Source: Takakia lepidozioides
Taxonomy: Eukaryota > Streptophyta > Takakiopsida > Takakiales > Takakiaceae
Direction: 5' to 3'
DNA length: 64,000 bases
Assembly: GCA_030704615.1 (NCBI GenBank)
Contig: CM060731.1
Span: 64,336,756-64,400,755, forward strand
The notes under the pieces are model-generated. The model worked only from the letters and a program-made list of their open reading frames with translations. It did no database searches and was not told where the DNA came from. Positions within the stretch are counted from its first letter, which is position 1. Each line of letters begins with the position of its first letter. The position numbers were made by a program, and so were the translations under genes. Below are positions 31,941-41,847 of the stretch, in pieces.

Positions 31941-34092
31941 CTTCACCTTTGAGGTCCTGATTCTGAACTGATGTTATGGAACTGGCGGACACCTGGCCTT
32001 TTGGGTTCTCAATAGTAGAGTTGCAGAACCCTAGATCCAGGCTGAGCCAAGAGTTAAATGGCATCAGAGTTGTTTCCTTGTAACGCTTACCATTTAGCCG
32101 TTTCATGCTGGATTATCAATGGAAACGGGTGTATTTTCATAGTTTCACTGGCCAACATGTCACATTAAGCGTAAAGCTGGGGATTTGACATTTGACCCCC
32201 GACAAGCTCCACTTTTGAGCTTCCTCGGCATCTCTTTGGGAGCTTGTGATTATTTGCTAGGTTTCTGTTTCCTTTCGAGGTTCCTTTTGATTTGAAAATG
32301 GAACACTCACACTTGCTTTTCACTTCTTCCCACAGTTGGTGTGATAATTCTTGGGCCATTGTCTCCGACCTTGGCTTTCTGTTATGTGGCTGAGCCCTCA
32401 CTGCACTGTGTTCATATCATTGCTTCTGTGGGTTTTAATCTTTGTCCCACCAATAATTCAAATAAAATCTCACCTTCCTGCTCTGCACCTTTTTTGCTTC
32501 AAAACAAGACCACAGTATGATGATAACTGCATTTTATCCTGAGGCACATGAGATGGTCTCAGATCATCATCATCATCATCATCATCATTTTTATTTTTTA
32601 AGAGTGAACGGAGACCAAAAAGGGGCCATAGAGAGGGCAATCTTTTGCCATGAAATAGGACTAGATCAAAAATTTATTGATTGATAATTTATTTACACTT
32701 GCGCTGAAGACACTGTGGAACACACAACACACATTCTACATACTTGAACAGTGCTCATTCTACATACCTGAACACTTCTCAGCAGTCTAATTCTTCTCAT
32801 TAATGTAATGCACACACCAATCCTCCAAGCTCCTCCAATTAGAAATGGAAGGCATTGCACCCGTGGAGTTTTCAGGACCTAATCCATTTCAGCTGTGTTT
32901 TCCCTTTGTAATCTAGTAGTTGGACAGAGTTTCCAAGTGGACTTTGTAAGACAAAAAGGAACAGTTAGCATGGACAACACCAAATTGCAATGCAGGAAGT
33001 GGAGCCTGTGGGTCCGGCCTCGGTGGAATCTACAGTGTCCACTATATAATCCATTTCTGTCTTGCACTTGCACTTTCCCTTCACACCTAATCTCCTACAT
33101 TCCCACATATCCTTGGAAAGTCTCTCGAGTCTTTAGGGTTCCATCCAGAGTAGATCACAGAATAAACTGCAGTCCATTGCTACTGTAGCAATCACACCTG
33201 CAACGGATTCAGTGTTCAATGAACTTCTTACAGCGCTACATACTTATTACTACATACCTCAGCCACGGAAGAATGGCACCTCAGCTTTGCGCGTGGAGGC
33301 GGTGAAGTGCGAAGCCGGTGCAAGCGAGGCATGGTGGTCCCGTCACTGGGATATGCGAGTGACATCAGCGAGGTGTTGTGTCGAGCGGAGAGAGGGGGCA
33401 TGGCCATGGCAGGCACATAATTGAAGAGTCAGAACATTTGGGAGGGGGTGCCTTCGCTGCAGAGCCCCACGCCCACACACACAGCAGCGGAGAGTAGACA
33501 AGGTGTACGTCGGGTGGGGACGCGGAATTCAAAATGCGGCTCTGCTGTTCAACCACTAGTGCGGCACCACGATGGGAGCTGGATTGGCTGTGGGTAGGGT
33601 AGGTGCCAGTACGTGGCAGCCAAGGATCTGTGCCAAGTCTTCAGAGCGCTGTTGCCTGGAAGAGTAATGCACCTACTTACACTCTCCTTCTGATCATTAT
33701 TAAGCTGCTGCTTCGCCATCTCCTAACGCCTTTGTCGGGACTGCTGCCAGGATCCTGTCCTAGCTTTTCTTTTGGCTGTCAGGATCCTCTGCTTCTCTTG
33801 GATTTCGATCAGGATCACTTGGTACAGTTGGGTTTTCCAATGCATAGCGCCCGTGCCGACCTTTGTGTCCACTGTCTCCTTTGAGTCTGTCCGCTTTCCA
33901 ATCGCATTCCGAGGGAGTAGAGGAAGGAGAAGAAGATCCGTTGTGGGTTCTTCATCTATCTGAGGTGAGAGTTTGGAATGTGGGCTCGTACATGGGCGTG
34001 GGGAGTGCTGGTGAGGAGTGGGCAGTGCTGGTGCGTGTGATTTCTGATATTGGTCCCTGAATGTAGCATCTGAACCACGTTGAAAGGCGCTT
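31941..34092. other. Intergenic, with an (ATC)n microsatellite
   Basis: No gene recognised over about 2.1 kb. A CATCAT-type microsatellite lies at about 32560-32588. The last few hundred bases are probably promoter and 5' leader of the glucanase-like gene. Open frames here are short and without motifs. Confidence 0.5.
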
Positions 34093-35931
34093 ATGTGGGA
34101 GCCCATGGTGGGGCTAAGGCGAGCGCAATCTGGCGTCGGCGTTCTAGCTCTCGTCTGCCTTGTACTGCTTGCAGGTGAAGTGCGTCTACTCAGTGATTCG
34201 GTGGTTTCTTACAGCTCTCCATACTGTTCCGTTCCGGATTTTGGGGGAAAGCATTGTCCGAGTGATCTAGCTCCGCATTAGATGAGAGGAGAGATTTTCC
34301 TTTGCAATTGCTAGAGGCCGCAAACAAGCAATCTACCACATTTAGCGCTGCGGGTGTGTGTGTATTTTATTTGGTGATGGGACGTAGAATGGCCTTTTCA
34401 AACCTGACTCTAATAACCGGCAGAGTGATTTGCTGGTGACTCCAGGGGGGTGTGCTGAGGTAGTCGAAACGAGCTACATAGGGAGGCATGATGAGGAGAG
34501 CTTGCCAGCTCCTGTACAAGTGGTGGAGCTGCTTAAGGCACGGGGCATAAGGAAGGTCCACATCCACGACACTAATCCTACGGTGCTTCGAGCATTCGGC
34601 AATTCACATCTTGAGGTTATGGTGGGTGTCGCGAATGAAGATATGTTCGACATTGGCAAGTCAAATGCGAGCGCGCACAGATGGGTCGTAGAGAACATAC
34701 TGCCGTATGTCGGTGCGACCAAAATTACTACCATAGCCGTGGGGACGGACGTAATTACAAGTAGGAGAAACCTCTCACTCGTCCTGGTGCAGGCCATGAG
34801 GAACATTCATGCAGCTTTGGTGTCATCAAATTTGGACTCCCAAATCAAAGTCTCCACCCCTAATTCAATGCAGGTGCTAGGAACTTCCTTTCCACCTTCT
34901 GCAGGAGCGTTTGATCAGAACCACGCCCAGACAATAATGCAGCCCCTTTTGCAGTTTCTTTCCGAAACGCAGGCACCTTTCATTCTCCATGTTTATCCAT
35001 TCCATGCATATAAATTCGACAGACAGGCAGTGTCTCCTAACCATAGTTTGATTAGTCCGACTGTTGGATTTGACGATCCAGGGACAGGTTTGCATTATAG
35101 CGATCTGTTTGATGCCCAACTGGACTCCATCTTTACTGCCATGGCAGCTCTGAACCACAGTAACCTGTCTATTGTAGTGACTGAAACTAGGTGGTCTCCA
35201 GGGGGGCATCGTCACGAGGCAGAGTTGTCAGTCAGCGATGCGAAAGAGTACTCCACCAATGTGATGAAGCATGTATTCAGCAGAATTGGCACACCCCTAA
35301 AGCCTGGTGCAAAGATTGATACCTACTTTCTTGAACTCTTCAACCGAAACTTGAGATCCAAATCACCAGCGCACCAGAGAAATCTTGCAGAGTCTGTGGC
35401 TGGAACTCAGAAAGCTGCAGGCTATGTCTGGTGTGTTGCTCAGCAGAGTGCAGACACTTATTCTCTCCAAAACTCTCTGAACTGGGCCTGCAATTCTGAA
35501 GGAGGAGCTGTCAACTGTGGAGCCATACAGCCAGGTGGACTTTGCTACCTGCCCAATTCTCTGCAAAGGCATGCTTCATGGGCCTTCAATAGCTACTACC
35601 ACAGCCATGGAGCAACTTCTGACAGCTGCAATTTTGACAACACTGCCACCACCACTACAAGTGACCCAAGTAGGATTCTTTGTGCCCTCAGCCCTCTCCC
35701 CAAAAATAAAATAGTAGAAAACCTCCATCTCTCCTTCTCGCTCTTTCTCTTTACATGTCTTTACTTCTTTCTTTTCTGCCCCTTCACCACAAAATAACCT
35801 CCTGGCTTTCCCTCCACTCAGGTGGTAGTCCGATTTATCCTGAAGGTTGTGTGACGGTCAGGAATGCAGAGCCAGTAGATGGTGCCTTTATTCCTCTGCC
35901 CTCAATGATACAGAATATGAGTGATACCTGA
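34093..35931 (+). CDS. GH17 beta-1,3-glucanase-like protein with X8 (CBM43) domain
   Basis: Exons 34093-34174, 34446-35669 and 35822-35931 join in phase and give 1416 nt, 471 residues. The N-terminus is a signal peptide (GVGVLALVCLVLLAG). The GH17 barrel covers about residues 30-340 (ARGIRKVHIHDTNPTVLRAF, NILPYVGATKITTIAVG, PFILHVYPFHAYKFD). The nucleophile Glu is kept in VVTETRWSPGG (Glu codon 35183-35185), but the acid/base motif, normally GNE, reads GTD (codons 34745-34750). The C-terminal X8 module shows YVWCVAQQSADTYSLQNSLN, ACNSEGGAVNCGAIQPGGLC and ASWAFNSYYHSHG with the conserved cysteines. Such proteins act on or bind callose in the cell wall. No GPI-type hydrophobic tail is seen in the predicted end. 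The Met at 34105 is a possible alternative start. Confidence 0.88.
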
Positions 35932-37457
35932 TGCTTTGATTTACTTTGATTCCTAGTTGGGTTTCCAAATCTCAAATAGCAGGTGTCCAAGTGCGATTCT
36001 TCAAATGGGGCACATGGCTAGGAGGGATGGGTTTACCGCCAACCCCACAAGAAGCTAATTGCCAACAGTACTTGACACGATTAAATAGTCTATGTGTCAA
36101 TAAATGAATGATACATGGCATTTGGCTAGGTAGAGGATCCAAATTTTACAGGTGCTGATGCAGTGGGTTGCCCTTGGGAGAACTAGTAGCTGTATAGCAG
36201 ACTCAGACAAATTCAGTGTCAGGACATAGTCTAGTTTGGAAGTGGCATCCTCCTTGTTCATTGATGTCTTGAGTGTATCTGTCATGGCAAATTGAACAGA
36301 GTAAGGATCTGAAAGGGCTTGTGAGACAGGTTTTGTCAAAGGAATCGACAGTTCTTTACTTTTTCACTGCCTGTGTATAGGTACTCTCGTGTGTCTGTAC
36401 CAGGGCACTACAAGGTACTTCACTCTCCCAGCCATTCTCATTGTCACCTTCAAGTGGATATTATTTGTCACTTCTATGCCTGGTTGTATTTGCGTACACA
36501 TATTTCTGTGTGAATGTGTGTGGCTGTGTCTGTGTAAAAGAAGCAAGAGTGATGTATGCACTAGACTTAGGTTGCCATTGTCTTGTAGCCATAGACCCTG
36601 CGCCCATTTTGAACAGAGCAGAAAAGAGAGGAAGGGAAGAGGACACAAGGAGATCAGATGGCCCACTACCATCATGGAACCGCTTGATCCAGTAGGGGAC
36701 CTTTAAAAGTGCAGTTTCCAGTTACCAAAGCACCAACTTATGACCCCATAATTCAAAGGACGAGCAGTGTTGGCAGGAGTTTATCCAACTGAGTGAAAAG
36801 ACGTGCTGTGATGTCAGGCCCATACTTTCTGCAATCACCAGGGCAGGGACGGTAGTATCACGTACCCTGGTAACCAGAGCCTCCAGCTTCCAGATCTTTA
36901 AAGACCTAAATTAGAAACACATCAAGGGGGTTGGGTGAGCTGCTACTCCCTGATGTATTTGGGAATTGACTCATTCTTTTTAATGCTTTCCTTTTGAAGC
37001 TGGGGCAGTTTTTAGCTCCTTAGGTCATCAATTTCCTGCCCTCCTGAGAGAGAGAGAGAGGATGTACTCATAAGATGATGTTGTTTGCTGTGGCCATAGA
37101 CCCCGTGCCCAGTTTGGATGGAAAATTATGGAATAGGCACTCAGTGGTCAGTGCAGGCTGATGCTGAACCATGCTTGTTCCTCACCAAATCAATGCACCG
37201 TCGAGATTAAAAAGGGATATCTCAATAGCACAAGACGGAATTCTACAGTAATCACCCACATTAAGCTTGTATGCTCTGATGTTTCTGAACACTCACCCAG
37301 CAATGGAACTGCAACAGGAATTCTGCAGGACTGATGCGCGCCCAATGTCTATCAACACTTGGGATCTCTTTTGTCACGGCCATTATTACATACTTCTTAT
37401 CATGACAAACTCCTTAGAATTTCCGTAAAATGACAGACCACTCTTCAACAACTGCAG
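35932..37457. other. Intergenic or 5' part of the next gene
   Basis: No sure exon. A frame at about 36560-36697 (+) with VAIDPAPILNRAEKRGREED looks partly coding; a related stretch (CCATAGACCCCGTGCCCA) recurs near 37095. These may be upstream exons of the unrecognised gene that follows. Confidence 0.35.
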
Positions 37458-39741
37458 GGAGTCAGCTTGCAGCCTTTAGTACCTGTGCGCAAGTCTGTTA
37501 TCTCTGGTAGATGTATTTTAAAATCACCTCACAACAGTTTTGATACTCAAACTTCACAGTTCGAGGAGGGAGCATTATTTCTGTTACGCCCTCACCACAG
37601 GGAGCTGATAGGTTGTGGGTGGAATTTAGATTGCAGAATCAATAATGAGGAGTCAATGGTAGGTACCTCTACTACAGGTTAGATGTAAAAAGCATATGAC
37701 CTTGTACCGATTGGTTTTCCTCCCTGTTTATTTTGACAGCCTTAGTTTCTTGAGGCATATCAATCAGGGCACTCCTTGTTCAGGCAGCCCTGCTTTTATG
37801 TCAAGCAGGGCATCCCACATCCATTGAAGTAGGTTAGTGTGTCACTGGGTTGATGGCTTTGTCTCAGCTGGTCTCATGGAAGACAAATAAGAAGTGTGTT
37901 GCAGGCCTGGACAATACAGACCCGACCTTGTTTTTGCAACCAAATCTAAGTGCAACATTTGGATTGTTTGCATCTCTGGTCACAGAATGGCATACTTTGT
38001 CAATGCTTCCACATAGCTCTATGCTACTTAATTTGTGTGTATGGTGTTTACCTGATGCATAGACCTCGACGACAATAGGTCACTTGGTCTTCATAGAAGT
38101 ACCATTGTGTTAGAGAGAGAGAAGACTCCGGCTGAAGAGTCGCTTCCTCCAGTAAACTTGGGTACTGCCTCTGTCGGGGATCACCATAGTATTATCTATA
38201 TATGTATACATATATATATCACATTCTGTGCCACGAGGTTGAACCTCCCCTTCTTAGTACTGAACTCATTTAGACTAGACCCTGTAAGTTGACAAGCTAT
38301 AAGAAGTGGCCTGATTACACTTTACATTCAATGTCCAGGTCAGTAACAAACCGGTCATGTTATGATTGAATTGGTGACCACTTTGAATCTATTTCAGGGC
38401 ATTCTAGAATTTTGGTTTAAGGTTATATTTTGAAGCTTGCCTGCCAGACTTAACAGCTATGAGCAACAGTACAAGGTTGTGCAGCACAAGTAAACCTGTA
38501 TTAGTTGTTGATACAGAGTAAGTGATGTAGTAATATAAGATCTGGGACGAGTAGACACTCAGGAGGTTTGGTCTAAGCAAATGATCACTTTTGGCTTGGG
38601 TATGAAGCTTGAGCACATTTCTGACCGTAGTAATCCAACTTGTACCAAACACTGTTTGAATCTACTAATTATGTTTGATGCTTAGTTTGGCTACTTCAAA
38701 TTGAGGAGTGGGTTGCTCTTTGGGGCAATCCAGACCCCTTGCGTGATGCCTTGCGCGTTGGAGTAACCGGTGGCCTGGTAGAAGCAGAATGGAAAGATGA
38801 GATCAGCACACTTAAAACACACAAACTTTTGTGCCTTGACTGATGCTAACGTGCTGCACAAGCTATTGATGTGCTCTTAGACATGTCTAGTTCATTTCTT
38901 TCTGGGGTCTAGTAGGTGAGTGTAAGATGTTTCATAGGCTTCCATGAAGTGATTGGAAAAGTTTAAAGATCCTTGCTAGGGCTGTATTGCAGACCTGGAA
39001 ATTGTGCCTAAAACATGAGGATTATATGTCATTTCAAATTTCCATGTAAAACTGATGAGGATTTGCACCTACAGAAATAAAGATCGAAACCGTGTCAACC
39101 GTGCACCTGGGCATGCCATCTGCACCACCCACAGTCCCGAAACAGGTGAGTCCTGGTGGGCAGGAAACACAGGTGGATCTAGCGTGGATGGGGTAAACAC
39201 CTTTGAATATGAATGCATTGAGCAGTTCTTTTCCTTCAGGAAGATGAATGGCTTTCTGTGGCACGACTTGACATTGAGCATATACAAAACATCCAACATG
39301 ATATGCAGGCACTCCTAACAAACACTTCACCAATGATCAATTGTGGTTGTAAGTCATCACTCGTCAAGGGCTTATGTCCAGCAGTTAATGTTCAGGATGG
39401 GCGTGTACGATCTGTTAGAAAAGTTTGCTGGGTGGTAGACTCTATCAGCTGTCACAGCTAACACAGAGTCTGCTCAAGCTTCAAGGTAAGGATGTTCTGC
39501 AATACCTTGACGATAGATTTGTAAATGGGTGGGGAAAATTCCATGCGAAACAAGGGAGTTTAAAGAAGAAATACAAGCCAGCATCAAAGCTGAGTTGAAT
39601 TTAAGCATGCCATGAAGTGGCGATGTTGGATCCATGGCAACTACCTGGGAAGTAGAGCCCCCATCCTCCATCTTGTCAACCATGCTTGTAATTAGCAATG
39701 ATGTCAAAACTCAATTGAAGAGGATTGAAGGAAATCTCTAA
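37458..39741 (+). CDS. 3' part of an unrecognised multi-exon gene
   Basis: Exons read with matching phases: 37458-37658 (67 codons, RPHHRELIGCGWNLDCRINN), 39075-39145 (VSTVHLGMPSAPPTVPKQ), 39240-39348 (DEWLSVARLDIEHIQNIQHD, perfect GTAAGT donor), 39449-39485 (a 37-base micro-exon) and 39618-39741 (EVEPPSSILSTMLVISNDV, stop TAA 39739-39741). Further coding-like pieces at about 38113-38190 and 38675-38770 (EEWVALWGNPDPLRDALRVG) probably belong between the first two but their borders are unsure. The C-terminus looks helical and may form a coiled coil. I do not recognise the family, and the 5' exons were not found. Confidence 0.5.
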
Positions 39742-40065
39742 TGACATTGAATCTCACATCAGCAAAACAATAGTAATACTGATCACACGTCTTTTCTACT
39801 GTAAGATGTCATCTATACAATTGCATCGTGAATGTATGTGGTATCTCTCCAGAATCGATTGGGAAAAGACTCTGGGCCTTACTAAGAAAATTGGGGGTTT
39901 TCATCCCATCTCAACTGTTTTCTAGTTTAAAACAACCGTGGAGGCCCACTACTGCAGACAGCTCTTCCCCCAGGTGAATTTCTTTGACTTCAAACCCCAA
40001 GAGTAAGGTGTGTGTGTGTGTAAACGTTTGACGCAATTGTTTCAAACAGATGGTGCAAGCATTCC

Positions 40066-40714
40066 TCACCAGTCATGATCAGGTAATTGCTCAAACCCAA
40101 GTCCTTTGGGTGGCTCGCAGATATTGACTTCGATCCCAGTGACCCGGGCCTGCATTGGCCCAGTTTTGCATTTTTCGAGCATGGTATCCACAGCAGCAGG
40201 CTTGCCTGAGAACAGAGCCTCCACGGTTCCATCTTTGCAGTTTCGAACCCAGCCATTGATGGTCATCCTCTTGGCATTTTCCACTGTCCATTTGCGATAG
40301 TAAACTCCTTGCACTTTGCCACTAACTCTGACGTTCACCTGTTCACAGTTTTCAAAGGGAACAACAACACTTTACAATCCTAAAAGTAGTGCTGGGGATG
40401 GTTTGTAAAAAGGAGTTCAAAGCGCAGCTCCTAGATAATTATGCTTGCCAGAGGCTCGTGGTTTGAAGCCCATAGAACCCAAAGGTGGGCGCGAAGAGGC
40501 GAACACTGTTATGCGTTCAGCATGCCGGCCGACTCTAGGAATGGTGGTGAAAATTAAAAAAAAAAGAAAAGAACAGGCGAAGTACTAGGACCAAGACTAA
40601 TTCGCTACACGAAGGCAGAGCGCCTGGTTAAGGTAAATGCTAAGAAAGAATAAGGACAAGAGCGCTCACTGATTTGACGGGATTCCCGTGAGGATTATTG
40701 GTCGCCCCAGACAT
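40066..40714 (-). CDS. Acylphosphatase, two exons
   Basis: Exons 40714-40670 (15 codons) and 40338-40066 join in phase 0 to give 105 residues. The signature is clear: VRVSGKVQGVYYRKW with the phosphate-binding loop and catalytic Arg, then INGWVRNCKDGTVEALFSG with the catalytic Asn in GWVRN. The length fits the family (about 90-100 residues). Acylphosphatase hydrolyses carboxyl-phosphate bonds such as those in 1,3-bisphosphoglycerate, usually in the cytosol. The frame is open upstream of 40714 to about 40846, so a longer N-terminus is possible; 40714 was chosen because the family needs no extension. Confidence 0.9.
40412..40574 (+). mobile_element. Possible tRNA-derived SINE in acylphosphatase intron
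   Basis: It has an A-box-like GCGCAGCTCCTAG near 40422 and a B-box-like GGTTTGAAGCC at 40460-40470, about 36 bp apart. It ends in an A-rich tail at 40550-40573. It lies inside the single acylphosphatase intron, in the opposite orientation to the gene. Confidence 0.4.
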
Positions 40715-41103
40715 AGATGCTCTCCGAAATGAATGTTCTCGGGCGTCCTTCTGCTTCCCCTCCCTGAAATCATCATTCTTACCTTGTATAGCATGGAAAT
40801 GTGTACACATATGCGAGCACATCGTGTAGATCTGCTCATCCCCCAATATGCTGCTGCACAGGATCAGAATCTGAGAGGAACACGGTAGTGCGCAAGAGAG
40901 AGAGGAGATGTCCAGAGGTGGTTGCTAGTTCATAATCCGCTCGTTTCAACTACCTAACCAATTTTTGTGGGGTACGTGCTCATCCAAAAAATTCTGACAT
41001 TGCGAACGGGTACCCAAATATCCCAGCAAGGAGCCTAACCGATCGCAGCGTTCCATCTCAACATAACTTTTTGTGAGCCTAAACATGAAATGGTGTCGAA
41101 AGG

Positions 41104-41192
41104 GTCCTTTTCATCACATACATCTGATGAGTTGAATGAAATGAAATGGTACTGTATGAGAAGACAAGCACCAGAAGCATTCATTTCACCTG
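41104..41192. repeat. 89-bp repeat next to LTR, inverted copy at 59106-59194
   Basis: The segment from CTTTTCATCACATACATC to CAGAAGCATTCATTTCAC is found almost unchanged in reverse orientation at 59106-59194. It lies immediately left of the LTR here, but at the far (3') end of the related LTR at 59 kb. It may be host sequence duplicated at both sites, or part of the element. Confidence 0.8.
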
Positions 41193-41197
41193 GAGCC

Positions 41198-41655
41198 TGT
41201 AAAGCCCCATATTTGCTCAGCCGGAAAATAGCCCGTTTCATCCAAAACGGCCATAGTATATTTTTTTTTGGCGTATGAAGCCGTTAAACCATTACAATGA
41301 TGTCTAGGTTAGGGTTAGTTTAGGCTGGTGGCTCGATCCTGGCCCTTCATCAGATATAGGGCTAAAAAGTAGCACCGTGGGCTTTGGCCTATGATGCCTC
41401 GCCACGCGGTGGGCCACTATGGTTAGGGCTTCTGTATAAAGACGACGCCCTGACACAAGGTCAGGGCGGTGTACTTGGGTGTTAGTGTATATGTCATTTT
41501 TGGTGTATAAGCTTTGGATGAGAGCTGCTTAGTGCTGGATTCGTGTTTAATCCTCTTCTCGCGCGTTGTTTGCTCTTTCCGCTCGCCCCTTTGTTGTGCA
41601 ACCTCGCTTCTTGAGAGGAAAGAAGTATATGCTTCAGGCTTGTTTTATGGTGGAG
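41198..41655 (+). mobile_element. 5' LTR of Ty3/gypsy element (family 1)
   Basis: It starts with TGTAAAGCCCC and matches, in reverse orientation, the LTR at 59201-60062, which has about 270 extra bases in its middle. A TATA box (TATAAA, 41435-41440) is followed by a 9-bp perfect stem (CGCCCTGAC and GTCAGGGCG, 41446-41468). Gag follows on the same strand. The exact 3' border and primer-binding site were not resolved. Confidence 0.75.
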
Positions 41656-41847
41656 ACGTCGGGTACCCTAGGCGTGGTGGATCCTGCCCGCACTGTCAGG
41701 ATCAGTCAGGTCTTTTCGCAGGATCTGCTCTACATCCTGCTGCCTAAGTGGTTCGCTAATGCTTGTTATCGATGGTGGCTCCTCACTTTGCCATATTTTC
41801 TCCCACTGCTGCGATTTTGCCGTCTCACGATGTGCGTTGGGGTGTGA

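Noticed and set aside
33723-34106. 127-codon - strand frame upstream of the glucanase gene
   Set aside because: It overlaps the likely promoter and leader of that gene, is rich in simple residues and has no motif.
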